DNA from: Cannabis sativa
Taxonomy: Eukaryota > Streptophyta > Magnoliopsida > Rosales > Cannabaceae
Reading direction: 5' to 3'
Assembly: GCF_029168945.1 (NCBI RefSeq)
Contig: NC_083604.1
Span: forward strand, 46,557,686-46,621,685
Length of the DNA: 64,000 bases
The translations under genes and the position numbers were made by a program. Below the pieces are notes generated by a model that worked only from the letters and a program-made list of their open reading frames with translations, had not been told where the DNA came from and searched no databases. Numbering within the stretch: the stretch's first letter is position 1; every line of letters begins with the position of its first letter. Shown in pieces: positions 50,934 through 63,985 of the stretch.

Positions 50934-53914
50934 ATATATATTAGGGGCTATTTCAGTAGGAATTGAGTATTTTACCTATCAATAGGGATAGTATTTCATA
51001 ACTATTAATTTAATCTAATGACTTAAATTAACCTTAAAAACTACACCATATTTAATATATATTTTTTTTAATTTACAATTAATCTTGAATATTATTAATT
51101 ATAGGCTCAACTAATAAACTCCAAACCTAACTCCAAATCTATTTTTTTTTTTTACTTTTTATTTTATGTCTATTTAAAATTTAATTCTAATTATTCATTT
51201 TTCTTAATTTTAGTTTCACGTAAAAAAATATTTTAATTAATTTTATTTTTAAAACACTAATTAAACTTATAAAAAATTATAACATATTCAGCTCATTATA
51301 ATTTTATAATAATCACTCTTGTCATGAGTTTAATACTTTAGAAGTAATATTTTTTTTCTTTTCTTTACTTATATCTAATTTAAGATTTCAATTTATTCAA
51401 TAATTTTAAAATTCTATCATATATATTAATTAATTTTATTTTTTATATTTTTGGATTCAATCCAATCTCCATAATAACTCAAATCCAATCAAATCCGTAA
51501 AAGTGCATATTGAATTAGTTATTTTGGATTAATTACTTTTAATATTAAATTACTTAAAAAAATTTATTCTTTTTCACATAACTAACAATAAAATAGAATA
51601 AATTATTGTTATTTTATATCTCTATTATACTCATATTTCGAGCAAAAATATGGTATTGATACATGTAAAGAAATCAGCTCGTATTTTAAAGCAATTATTA
51701 CATTCAATAAACTTGTCTCAGAAAATACATGTGGTAGAAATATTCAAATTCACCCTTTTAAGTTAAGGGCGAGCTATAAATAATAAGTACTGTCGATTGA
51801 TAAGATTGGTGAGATGAACAATCAACTTAGAAGGTTCATCTCAAGAAATACAGAATACACAACAGAATGACAATACTTGAAAATAGTAGATAATAAATTA
51901 TTACAGAGCTTACAGCTCATTACTCATATAGTTGCGGGTACGCTAAAAGACTAAAGGTCGCATTCCCAACATGATTCATGTCAGAATTGTAATACTGTGA
52001 TGGTGTCTTACTTTTTCTTTGCCCAACACTTATGGAAGGACGTGAGAATTATTACTTAAAGTATACTCAGGCGCTGACAACACTGTTCATAATAAAGTAT
52101 CTTGAGAAAATTATTTGTATCAACAAATTTTGTAAAAAAAAATTGTATAAGATTTTTCTCATAATAACAAGTTCAATTAATATATTATCATAAAAATTTA
52201 AAATAGTTTAATTAATTAAATTAATCTCAAAATTGAAAAGAACATTATAAAAACTGAATCTTGTGGGATCTTGAACTAATAGTGGATCTGGATTGAGCAT
52301 GTCATTGTCTGGGTTGTGGGAACCAAAAAAACAACTGTCCCGCTGAACCATTAGTTTACTTTGTCAAAATATTTATATTGGTCAAGCATATATCGACCCT
52401 TCAATATAAACATCCAACAAACTTCTCTATTAGGTTGTTGTCTCCTTATCGACCAGATGACAACTCATCCTTAAGGGAAATACCTCATTGTACAATCTTA
52501 ATGTGCCGACGTGATACAATCTTATGATAACATGTCTTGCTGCATGTTACAATTTTGATTGCACATCATATAGGCTAAAATTTGGAATAATAATTATGTT
52601 GTGCAATTGTTGATTTTAAAATATAAGAGTAGTAATTCGATCATTCAGTACGCCTAAAATATCTCATAGTTATCCATAGATATCATATACTATCCAATTT
52701 GAATGAGATCAACAGTAATCGAGATCATTAAATTTTTTTAGTGCAAAACTTTTTATCTATTTATTATGCATGCTTTTCTTTGACAAAGAGCAATAGCTTT
52801 TCATTTAAATGTTATTTATTAATGCATATGTTATTTTACTGTTTACTGTTATAATTTATGCAATACAACCGTCAATATATATATTAATAATAAAAATCAA
52901 TATAAGACTTCCCCCAATGATAATGAAAACTTAAAATTTTTTATAGTATAATTGTTCCATACATTATTGTTTAAACAAGAATTTTAAATTATTAAATTAA
53001 TTTAAAGGTTAAATTAATAATAAATTATATCTTTACAAGAGTAGTAATTCGATCTTTTATAATGCGTTTGAAACACCTCATAATTATTCAAAGTTATCGT
53101 AGACTATCAAATTTGAATGAGATCGAAAGTAAATCGAGATCGTTCAAATATTTTTTTATTTGAAAAATTTTCATCAATTTATAATGTATATTTTTATTTG
53201 AAAAAATTTATTATTCAATTTTTTAGATATTATTATTATTGCATGTGTTATTTTATTGTTCACTATTATACTTTATGTAATATAACCATCCATATATATT
53301 AAGAAATAAAAATCACTACAATAATTACAAACTTTACAACTTTTATAGTATAAGAATTGTTCCATATTAGTAAATATTAAAGAAATTTAAATCATTGTTT
53401 AGAAAAAAAATAAAGAAATTCAAATTATAAAATTAATTTTAAAGCTTAAATTAAAAAAAAAAAAAAAATCATGTCTTTTGAAAGGATTGAACTCATGTCA
53501 CTGTACTTGGTATAAGATAATTTTACAAGTTACAACATAATTATATTATTGGATTGTAGGATGAAATAATTTGAATATTTTGTATTTTTCTAGCAAAAAT
53601 TATTGCATTAAGTAGAAAATAAAATTAATTAAAAAATAAATATATATTTCAAATTAAAAAAGTAATTAATTGAAAATTATAAATAGTCATTAGGTAAATA
53701 AGTAAAAAAAAAATTATAAGTTTAGAGTTAGGTGTGGAGTTTTGTTAGTTAGAGCTAATTAATAATATTTAAAATTAATTATACATTAAAAAAATTATTA
53801 AGTATATTTAAATTTTTAAAAATTACTTCTGAGTCATTTGATTAAATTAATAATTATAAACCTATTAATTCGTAAAAATTATAATATGTATTGTATTAGC
53901 TCTCATATATATTA
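50934..53914. mobile_element. Mutator-like element with 10-bp target duplication
   Basis: The element is about 50944-53904 (2961 bp), flanked by ATATATATTA at 50934-50943 and 53905-53914. Its ends GGGGCTA and TAGCTCTC are imperfect inverted repeats. The inverted homology runs about 200 bp inward: the left arm ATTAATTTAATCTAATGACT...ACCTAACTCCAAA pairs with the right arm TTTAGAGTTAGGTGTGGAG...TCATTTGATTAAATTAATAA. Long inverted ends and a 9-11 bp duplication fit the Mutator superfamily, though the duplication is AT-rich and low in complexity. No transposase was recognised. Confidence 0.7.
52625..53480. repeat. Diverged direct duplication within the Mutator-like element
   Basis: The segment starting AGTAGTAATTCGATC at about 52629 recurs at about 53041. 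Matches continue through AATTTGAATGAGATC, the TAATCGAGATC block and the later ATGCAATACAACCGTC/ATGTAATATAACCATC blocks. Period is about 410 bp with many substitutions. Confidence 0.7.
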
Positions 53915-54020
53915 TAGATAAATACTTATATCATCATATGGGACACAAGCACATGCGTATGGTGGTGTGGTGAGGTAATTAAGTTAGAATTAAATTGTGT
54001 CAAATGTTATAGTAATTAAT

Positions 54021-54206
54021 AGAGAAATGTTAAAAGGTATCAGTAGTGTTTAGTATTTTTCTATGTGTCAATATTGCTATTGGTCTAACTAAGTATCGAA
54101 TTCTATATAATTTAATGTAATAACTTCTAGAGAGTATCACTTGCCAATCGCAACGCAACATGTCGAGAAGGTGCTTGACACTACTGGTACCGAATAACAA
54201 TACTCT
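54021..54206. mobile_element. Small MITE, related to 55840-56025
   Basis: The left end (AGAGAAATGTTAAAAGGTATCAGTAGTGT) and right end form imperfect inverted repeats of about 30 bp, including GGTATCAGTAGTGT against ACACTACTGGTACC. The body matches 55840-56025, for example CTATATAATTTAATGTAATAACT and GAGTATCACT. No target duplication was clear. Confidence 0.6.
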
Positions 54207-55839
54207 GACACACATTTATAAATATGGGACTATAATTAATAAGTATTATAGACTATTACTTATCTCACACACATTTATTATTTTCACGTGTTAGGTTCGG
54301 TGTTACAACTTTCTTGAATTATATGTTTTCACTACATCTATAATGCCACGAGGTTATTTATGGAATTTCATTATTTGGCTAATATATATGGACATAATGT
54401 TTGGTAATTGTCTCATCCATTTGCCTATTTATAACAAAGCATAATGCAGCACAAAGGCAAATGAATTTGATTTTAGTTAGATTGGAGAAGTCCATAGAAA
54501 TGTAAATTAAATGAGATTTGATTGATTTGCTAGTTCAATAAGGTATAATTTTCAAAGCCAAAATCTGTTAATGATTTGACTATTCATAAAGTATTGGACA
54601 TAGATGGTGGACAACTAAATGTGGACGGCTAAACTGGAGTTATTATTATATATTCTTGAAGAAGAAAAAAAGTTTAAAAAAAAAATTAAGAAAAGAAGCA
54701 ATTTTTCTTACTTTTAATTTATACTAAAGTACTGTTTTTGACCATGAGATGGATATACAGTCCACAATTTGTTGTATAAGAGGGAAAGAAGTACATCACT
54801 TTAGTATTTATTTAAGAGATTTTTTTTTTTCATTTTTATACTTTAAAATAGTTTTTATTTTTATTTTTATTTTTACAAATTTAACATAATTATTCCTATA
54901 ATAACTAACGGAACAACTTAAATCGCAACTAAAATTCGTATAGAAACCTACATAAAAACTACCGGATAAATCACTAAAGAAACCCAAACCGTAAATTTAA
55001 AGAAAAAAAATTAAAAAATAGTATATGAGGTAATTTCGCTTTATTTAATAGAAATTTATAATTTTATATACATTATATAATTTTATTATACTATATCATA
55101 TAAAATAACTTATTTATATTAAATTATACATTTTATATTAGATACATAATATAATTTTAATTTATATACAATCTATGTAATAAATTTTTGGTCATATATA
55201 AATAATCAATAGATAAACATATTTTCTTTATAATACTACACATTAAATATATTAGATTGATAACTTATAAACATTATCAATATAAAATATAAATATAATG
55301 TTTACACATAATATCACATTTGATTATAGCTTTATTATTTCTGAATAACTTATAAAGTTTCTAACTAAACATAAATATATAAATATTTTATTTTTAAATT
55401 TATTTTTGAATCTTTAATAAACAAATTATATTGATTCTATCAAATTATTATCATAATAAACATAAATTAATAATAACATTATAAACATTAATAATAGTCA
55501 AATATTTAATGAATATATATATGTTGTTTTTAAAATATAAACAAATTTTTTAAATGTTTGTATATATAAATTTAATTTTGTATTAAATTTTAGTATTATA
55601 TTAGTAATATATCAAAATATAAATAGTAACTTATGTATTTTTATATTTAGCTTAATGCATTATTAATTGAATATTTATGTTTATTTCTATTATATAATGT
55701 GAATATGATGATTATTTGTAAATATTTATAAAATTGTATAGAATTGTGTAATTATATTTTTTTTTGTACATATTTTTTGTAATATAATTAATTTACTTAT
55801 ATATAATTGAAAATTACCCTTTATTTAATGGTATATTAT

Positions 55840-56025
55840 GGAGAAATGCTAAAAGCACAAATGGTATTTGCAACCCTCTTACGTGTCAATATCCTATTAG
55901 TTTAATTATGTATCAAGTTTCATATAATTTAATGTAATAACTCTTAAAGAGTATCACTAGCCTATCACAAGACAACACGTCTAAAAAGTATTAGACATCA
56001 ATGCTTTGTATTATGAGAATGAAGA
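55840..56025. mobile_element. Second copy of the 54021-54206 MITE family
   Basis: It shares GAGAAATG, ACGTGTCAATAT, CATATAATTTAATGTAATAACT, AGAGTATCACT and an ACAACACGTCTA-like block in the same order and strand as 54021-54206. Its terminal inverted repeats are more degraded. Confidence 0.55.
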
Positions 56026-57101
56026 TATAATTACGTTGAGATGAAAATATTGTTCCACATTAGTATAATATTGTCGCTTTGGATTTAAACTCTCACATTA
56101 TTTTTGGACACCTTATCAAAATGTCTCATACTAATGTAGTAGGTGAAACACTTATATTTAAAAATAACTTTTTTTTCTTTTAAAGAATATTCAAACCAAC
56201 TCTTACTTATTCTTCTCATATTACACTTGAGTTGATACCCATACAATAAATATTAATGCAATATTTTTGTATTAATATAAGCTCTACATGCTAGTTTTGA
56301 ATAATACAGTAGTAACTTATCACTAAATGAGATTTGCTGGATTTTTCCCTAATTAGAGCATCATTATAATCCATACGCATAATAATACTCTCATGCTATT
56401 TAATTTGTGCCTCTTTTCCCATACAATATATAGTCTTTTTGCCTTATGTAGATTCCATATATATATAATTAAATTTTTTTTAACATTAATATATATAATC
56501 GCTAAGAAATAATAAGCACTACTGAGATTTCGTCATGCTTATACTGTTATAGACACCTACCTCTCTATGTTTAAACCACTTACACAAGTATTATAATCAC
56601 CGACTTAATAGGTGTATCCTTTTTTTTCTTTCTTCTATCAATACTTAATTTACTATACTTTGTATTTTTCATTGTGTTTTCTATCACTTATTATATTTTT
56701 TACATGTGATTTATATATAAATATAAGATTTTTCTAAAGTGTAGAATTTAAAAAATACTTTATTTATATGATATTTAATAGTTTGCTTTAATTGGACAAT
56801 TATATTGTAATACCATAATCTTGAATGCAACATATTTAAAGATTTGTTTAAATTTTTTTGTCTTATTTAAAAAAATAATTGAATAAGTTGTGCTAAGACT
56901 CTTCTACGTACACTCTCTCTCTTTATTTTTATGACTAAGTGTTAATTATTAAATAATTTTTTTTTAGTATTTAGTCCTAATATTATTATATTATTACACT
57001 TATGTCATTAACTAAATCACTTCACTAATTTATAAATAACTTTATATTTATTTTTAAATGTCACATTTATTTCTTTTACAATTTTAAAAAATCACTACCG
57101 T
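56026..57101. other. AT-rich intergenic DNA
   Basis: I see no gene or bounded element. A CCACATTAGTATAATATTGTC block near 56050 and a CTCATACTAATGTAG block near 56126 form a weak inverted repeat. Confidence 0.45.
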
Positions 57102-57446
57102 ATACACTACAAGAAATGTCACTTTTACCAGCACAATTCGTTACTGCGCTAGTAAAAGTAACTTTTACCAGCGCATTTCGCAAACTGCACTGGCAAAAAG
57201 ATCAAAATTTTACCAGCGTACATTTGCAGTGGCTAAACTCTAACTTTTACCAGCACATTTACGCGCTGGGAAAAGTACTTTTTGCCAGCGCTTTTCATTT
57301 TATGCTGGCAAAAGTTCTAATACCAACATTGATTTGCCAACCCCCTTTTGCCAACACATCATGGGTAAATTCTATTTTACCAACACAATACCAACTTTTG
57401 CCAGCACAAAAATGTGCTCGCAAAAGTGACATTTCTTGTAGTGATA
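57102..57446. mobile_element. Mini-CACTA transposon, 339 bp
   Basis: The ends CACTACAAGAAATGTCACTTTT (57105) and its exact mirror (to 57443) are flanked by the 3-bp duplication ATA (57102-57104 and 57444-57446). The interior is made of repeated TTTTACCAGCGCA and TGCTGGCAAAA units in both orientations. It has no coding capacity; the frame through it is a by-product of the repeat. Terminal motif and duplication length place it in the CACTA superfamily. Confidence 0.9.
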
Positions 57447-59150
57447 ATACATAGATTATTATAAATTTCCCTACAAAAATTTAATAAAATACACACATCA
57501 AACATGGTCAATATTATACATATAAATGTATATATATAAACACTATAATATAGGATGCTTTACACCACATACTGAAATTTCTAACTTTTTTATTTTTTTA
57601 TTGTGGGGTGGAATTTTTTTTTGAAAATACTGTCTACCGTGTTAAGTTTTCACTGTTGTTCCACGATTATTTTTTAGTTGCTTTATTTTTTTAATTGTTC
57701 TATTTTATTTTATTTTATAATTGTTTTATAAAAAGACAATATTTTTGTAAAAAAATTCGTGTGACAGTAAAATTGTAAACTTTTACCCAAAATTCAATAT
57801 TTTTTGTAAAAACCCTTATAATATAGCTACTCATCACAGATAATAAGAACAAACAAAAGTCATACTACTAATTAATTTTCTTTAATGAGTTTGTCTATTA
57901 AGCCAAATGTTAAAAAAAAAAAAAATAATCTAATGCTTTAAAAAATAAAATAAAACTAATGGCCCTTTAAACATTACATTTAGATATATGATTATCTAAA
58001 TTATAATTAAATATTATTGTAGTAATAAAGTAATATAATTAAATATTAATATTTAAAAATAATGATTAAAATATTTATTTAGTATGATTTTTTTTAAGAC
58101 GATTAGAAATTTGTTCTTCTAATTATCGTATGTTGCAATTGAATTAAAAATTTTATGCCATTTTAAAAATAAAAAAAATTAATTTTTATTAATGTAATAA
58201 TATAATTAAAAAGAACCAATTAAAAAAATATAATTATAAAAAAAGGTTTAAAACTGTAATGTGACTTAAAAAAAAAATAACTCCTCATACATTCACTTTG
58301 CTTGCACTTAACTCCCAAAATTTAAATTTTGGCGGTAAAACTCTCAAAACTACAAAATCGTTAGCAATGTATAATTTTTATCCATTTTAAGTATTAATTG
58401 CTATGTTAGATTGTCCACGTGTACATAGTGTACACGTGGCTCAATTATGTACACATAATTTTATTTTTTAAAAAAATTAAAAATAAAAAATCTAAAAAAA
58501 AAAATAATTTTTTTTTTCTTTCTTTTCATTAGATATTTTTTTCTTTTTTTTTCCTCTTTCTTTTTTTTTTTTCTTTTTGGATCACGTAAATCTCTCTTCT
58601 CTTTCTCAATCTCTCTCTCTCCTGAAATTTCATGATTTTAATAAGTGTATAATGCCTTTTGCAGGTAGTATTATTTTATATATGATTAATTTTACACAGT
58701 CAATTAGTATGCATAGCTTGCTAAAAATTATTCATTTGTTTAGTGTATATACGCATACACTTAAAATAAGGCCATTTTACGTATATGTGATCCATCGAAT
58801 AGTTAATCTTCATATTAATAGAATTTTCTTTTATATCTTTATATATTAAAAGTGTCTATCTAACGACATTTCTTGGTTTAACGAAATATACTTAAAAATA
58901 AAAGAATATTCTGTTAAATTTAACGATTAGGTTTGATCTCCTGTTAACAAATAAACCCAATAATTAAACCAAAAAATTAAACAATCTTTTAAATATTAAT
59001 AATCTCTTTTCAAATTAAAAAAAATCATCTTAGCCACATATCTCTCTAACAAACCTATCTTGAGAGAATATTAATAATTTTTTTATTTATTTTTTTTTTA
59101 AAAAAATATAGATAAAATGTCTAGAAAATATAATATAAATGTGAGACTGT
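57447..59150. other. AT-rich intergenic DNA with a dispersed repeat
   Basis: No gene was recognised. The segment 58333-58415 is a second copy of the repeat seen at 21757-21840. It is followed by a perfect CACGTG palindrome pair (58415-58439) and by a pyrimidine-rich stretch (58505-58625). Confidence 0.5.
58415..58439. repeat. Perfect inverted repeat containing two CACGTG cores
   Basis: CCACGTGTAC and GTACACGTGG are separated by five bases. Each arm contains CACGTG, the G-box core bound by bZIP and bHLH factors in plants. No nearby gene is visible, so regulatory use is not supported here. Confidence 0.85.
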
Positions 59151-59158
59151 ATATGAAT

Positions 59159-59279
59159 TGCCCCTTCTGTAATTACCTAGAAAAGATAAAATATATAGAT
59201 AAATATATATATGTGAGACTGTATATGTAAGAGAATTTAATTCAAAAAAAAATAATATAAATAATTACAGAAGGGGCAA
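59159..59279. repeat. Perfect 18-bp inverted repeat with about 85-bp spacer
   Basis: TTGCCCCTTCTGTAATTA on the left is exactly mirrored on the right (TAATTACAGAAGGGGCAA). The spacer contains a direct repeat of GTGAGACTGTATATG, whose first copy lies just left of the arm. It may be the remains of a small foldback element. Confidence 0.8.
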
Positions 59280-59719
59280 CTCATTGCTATCGGGAAAGAA
59301 GAAGATTGATTGTGTTGGCTTAAAGATTTTTAGGCTTGGGCTTAAAAAAAATCAAAAGAAGATGAAATGGGCTGTAATTAGTATTTACCTTATATGTTTG
59401 TGCTTATTTTTAATTTTATTTTTAATTTTACCACCAAGAAGAGAAGGTTGAAAAATATTAGAATATGAAAATATTATTGGTGCTTATTAGTAATTTGCAA
59501 AGAATGTGAAAGTCTATAAATATGAAATGAGATAATAAAACTTTTTTCAATTAGAAGATTAATGTACATTTTACTATTAATAACATACATTATTATAACA
59601 CAACTATGTTTTACTTACTAAATATACTGACACATATTTTATTTTTATAAAAAAAATTGTTCAAATAATTATACTATTTTAATTATTAATTAAAATAAAA
59701 AATTAAAATATTAAATAAA

Positions 59720-59816
59720 ACTAACACTACGTAATTTGGTACGTAACAATCACCTAGTAATATTATATATTTATACTACGTGATTTTTGTACGTAACAAT
59801 CACCTAGTAATATTAT
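59720..59816. repeat. Tandem duplication, two units of about 49 bp
   Basis: GTACGTAACAATCACCTAG followed by TAATATTATATATTTATA occurs twice (first near 59740, then near 59789), preceded each time by CTACGT(A/G)ATTT. The copies are almost identical. Confidence 0.85.
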
Positions 59817-62800
59817 ATATTTATATAGCTTACATGAGATTTATTGTCACATAGTACGTACGTAGAAGAAGTATATAGATATGTATGTAAATTAAAAACT
59901 ACAGCACATATATATAGCTCTCTAAAATTAATTTTGTGTACATTTTTTTTCTTGGTCTTGTTCATCTTCAATGATATCTCATGATGTCCTTCAACTAGAT
60001 ATTTATATGCGACTTTATTGGTACTACAATACATATGTTTATATATATATATATCGTGTGTGTATACTTGATACTTAGATGCAAGAAGCTAATTAATTAA
60101 TAATTGTGTTTGATTTTATGATACGTGGAATATCGTGTGTACTATCTAATGACAAGTTAATAATTTGCATTAGAAGTAGTACGTACGTAGCCCCTGACTT
60201 GTCCATTTCACTCATCTCTGCTCTCTCTTCAATCACAATTATTATTACAAAAGCTATAGCTAGGACGGTGATCAGATCACAGCGAGAATCGAATTCAACT
60301 ATTTATATCCGTTTTCTAATATGGATTTTGGGGGGACAGGAATGCGACTTGACTTACTAGATGAATAGGTCCAAGTTTATAGAAACATATACAAGAGATG
60401 AAGATAAATATTAAATTGATGAAAAAGAATATATATTAATGTTTTCGAAAATATAATTATTTAAACTGTTAGGCTCTTCTAATATATATATATATATATA
60501 TATATAGCTCTAAAAGGGTACACTTTGTTGGGGGATGATGATCTTGATATTATATGTATATATACTCGTGTGCAGTTACCAATGAGTTTTTTATTAAGAA
60601 ATTTGTTTTAGGTAGGTAGGGTCCACAATAAGAGCCAACAAGGGAAGTGTTGCTTTTTTTTGTTGATCCCTTTTCCTAAAATTGGGAAACGTGGAACTTT
60701 TCACTCTGATCCCTAATGCGCAACACACACTATACTATTATTAATCAAAAGGCTCTGCTCAGTGTGGAGGTGGCCACCAAGTGGGGGCCGGGAGAGAAAG
60801 CTAGAATAAAAGATCAAAAGCTGGGTTGAATTTCATGGCAGAATTATTTATTATATGTACTTGTCTTCTTTTTCTTTTTCTTTTCTTTTTTGTAAATATG
60901 CATTATGACAAATATCAATGATCACACACACATAGAGTTTATATTTATAATTATACCTATTTGTGACAAATTAAAGTAAGTTCTGTAGACCATATATAAT
61001 TAAATCATTGATTGTAGTTTTAGGAAACAAAGACCTCTTAAGCTCTGTTGAGTAGTACTATATTATTAACTTAAAAATACAAAAATTATGTCAAACTTTT
61101 CTTCCCCATACACGAGTTGTTCTCACCTATATATAAAAAGATAATAGTAATTATGATAATAAAGTTTTATATCTGCTTTTAATTGTTTAATTATTTTGCT
61201 TGACAAAACTTGTTTGCCTTCTTTTTATTTTATCTACTAATAATATAAATTGTAGTAGTGTAGTCTTTAATAGTGTTTCTATAAATTTGGAATCATGAGT
61301 TGGCATATATGATTATTTATATATGGCAATCAAATTTAATTCTCGTTGAGATATGCTTAGATCATTAATTAATTTAGAAGAATAATAACAATCATTTTAC
61401 AATTTAAAAAAAAAAAATTAGAGAAAAAAGAAGAAATAATGGATCATAACTATTGAGATACAGTTAATTAATGATATATATAGATCTCTTTGAATCACTA
61501 TATCCTTTTGCCAAATACTATTTTCCTCATGATTTGGGAGTAAATTTTCTTGAGGAAGATGTTATATATATTATATATATAGCATGGGGACCATTATGTC
61601 TTCTATAGGCCGACACTTTAAGCGGGTTTATTTTAGTTTCTCCAATATTTAATTACTCTGAAATCTGAATCATGATTCAACTATACATACATATACACAC
61701 ATGTCAACATAAATTGTTCTGTTTTTATCTTGGTCTTCTTTTCTTGAATATAGAACTAGTTCTTATTTTCCTTGGAATCCAATCAATCATTTCTGGAGTA
61801 GGTAAGTTCGTTGACAAGTCACCTTTTTTAGGGTTTAGCACTGATTGATGAAATATATGTACTTGGAAATTAAATTCGCATTCATCTCATTAAATAAATC
61901 TACGTACGTACGTTTTATTATCAGTCCTGTAAATTATGACACACATAAAAATATTATATATATATTTATATAATAATGATGGTCCATGGTCTATATATTA
62001 TAATAAGCTCTAGCTTGATAGCGTCAACAGTACATATGTACATGCACATGCAGAAGAAGCTATATTAATCGACGCAGTTCATCAATATTGACAGTAGTAC
62101 TACATTTTTGGGTTACGTTATAGTTAGTATATATATATAATTAAGTTTGAAATCATAAGATTTTTGTCAAAAGAAATTCGAAGCATCTAAAAACAAAACC
62201 CCCTAACTAGTACTTATGCCTTTGATTAAAAAAAAATATGACTTAACACACCTTATGCATGATTATTAATAATACATATGAGATATATAAAGGTTAATGC
62301 ATATATAAAAACCAAGTTTAGAACTTTTTTAATTTTTTTTATCATTTTTAAAATATATATGTATGAAGCTAAAACTTTTTCTAGGTATTTTGTTAAGAAA
62401 TTCTAATAATTAATTTTAACGTGTACGATGAAATTAGTTTGTTTAAACGAAAACAAATCGAACAAATACATATATATATATATATATATAAGGGTAATGT
62501 ATGTAGAATCAAATGTATTATGTTGGTTCATTTTATATATGAAAATAAACTTATAATGTCATCACGGGTCTTTGGGAAACATCAAAATGAAACCCTAGTG
62601 CTAGAATGATTGTTTTGTGCATGCGCAAGTGTAGAACAGCAGGAAATTAATTATATATACTCGTATATATATTTGTACGTACGTACGTATGGGAGTTGTA
62701 AACAAAAAGGATCGATGATGAGCTAATTCTCTTGTCCCACACTCTTATCCTCTTTGCAGGCTGATGCAATTTCAAGTCAGCACATTATATATTATTCAAT

Positions 62801-62990
62801 TTGGGTATCAGCTATATATTTTATGTATGAGCATATTGCTACCGGAGATAAAAAGTTATAACACCACAAATTCACACATTATATTGTAATATCATGTTGT
62901 AAGTTGATATCAAATTACACGAATTCTAATTCTGGATATATGGAGCCCAATTAGATTGATAATTTATAAGTCACTAATTTTTTTTTTATT
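59817..62990. other. AT-rich intergenic DNA, no gene recognised
   Basis: Reading frames here are short and without motifs. A somewhat GC-richer island lies at 60690-60810, and ACGTACGT-type palindromes occur at 59850-59865, 60180-60188, 61902-61914 and 62676-62690. I looked for common conserved plant microRNA sequences and found none. It could be upstream DNA of a gene beyond the window. Confidence 0.4.
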
Positions 62991-62999
62991 TCTAGTCAC

Positions 63000-63355
63000 A
63001 ATAACATTAATAACATTTATGATTAAAGGTACTGAAAATATTCTGACTAATTATATACCATCATTTCTAAATATATAGTCAGTAAATAAAAGTATTAATT
63101 AGTGACTAAACCCTAAAAGGTCTGTAAATAAAAGTATTAATTAGTCAAAAAAATTACAATTTGTATTGTGACTAAATGTATTTTTAGTCACAATATCTGT
63201 TGTGATTTAAATTAAATTAATCACAATTTATATCTAAATATTATGTTTTAGTCACAAATAATTTTTTATTGTGATTAAAAGTTATATTTAGTCAAAAAAA
63301 TTTATATTATTACTAAAAAGTTATAATTAAAAGTATATCTTTTTTTAGTAGTAAG
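63000..63355. repeat. Repeat-rich stretch with GTCACAA/TTGTGAC motifs
   Basis: The motif TAGTCACAA or its complement occurs many times in both orientations, together with a direct repeat of GTAAATAAAAGTATTAATTAG (63076 and 63122). The right end reads TTTTTTTAGTAGTA, resembling a CACTA-type end, but I could not match a left end. It is probably a small non-autonomous transposon. Confidence 0.4.
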
Positions 63356-63849
63356 CTCTTCGAAATATAATTATTATTTGATCATGCTCTTCCAATTATA
63401 TTAATTTCCAATTTCTTACATTTTGTTTTATTTATTATTCAATTTTTTTTTTATGTAAGCTAGAAATTTTATTGCGAGCCTTTTCTAAAATCTAATGACC
63501 AATTCATATTCTATTAGTAAGACTCATTTTCTCATGTAAATTATGAGAAAATCTATAACTATAATAAGCACACTTTTCAATTTCTTACGTTTTAAATTTC
63601 TATGAACTATTCTATAAAAAAAAAATAGATAAATAAAATAAAATAAAATAAAATTCTATATATGAACTATATGTAATTATGTATTATAGTTAACTACCAA
63701 ATCTTGTCGCTCTTGTCCAAAATTCGGTAGCACGGTAATAGTTTGGGGGCACAACTCGACAATTTAATATAATTATATAATTATGTAGTAATGATATTTG
63801 GAGAGTGTGAAATAATTACATGTAAAATTCTCAACACATCAGGGTATTC

Positions 63850-63985
63850 ATAAAATAGCTAATTCAATCCAATCTGCACCATCCAATCTAATCTAATTTG
63901 TAAAGTGCAGATATCCACTTATGCAGATTGGATTAGATTGAAAAATTTAAAATCCGCACTTGTGCGGATTGAATGTTGATTGACA
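63850..63985. repeat. Dispersed repeat with GCGGATTGGATT-type motifs
   Basis: Blocks CAATCCAATCTGCAC, CAATCTAATCTAAT and the inverted GCAGATTGGATTAGATTG form an inverted arrangement, followed by ATCCGCACTTGTGCGGATT, a palindrome at about 63950-63970. A related block occurs at 51453-51510. It resembles a common plant MITE family; the limits are unknown. Confidence 0.45.

Noticed and set aside
60106..60360. 84-codon frame in the right-hand intergenic region
   Set aside because: Low-complexity Ile/Ser-rich peptide with no motif, no splice support and no neighbours.
60690..60810. GC-richer island as a possible microRNA gene or exon
   Set aside because: No conserved microRNA sequence, hairpin or coding frame could be recognised by eye.
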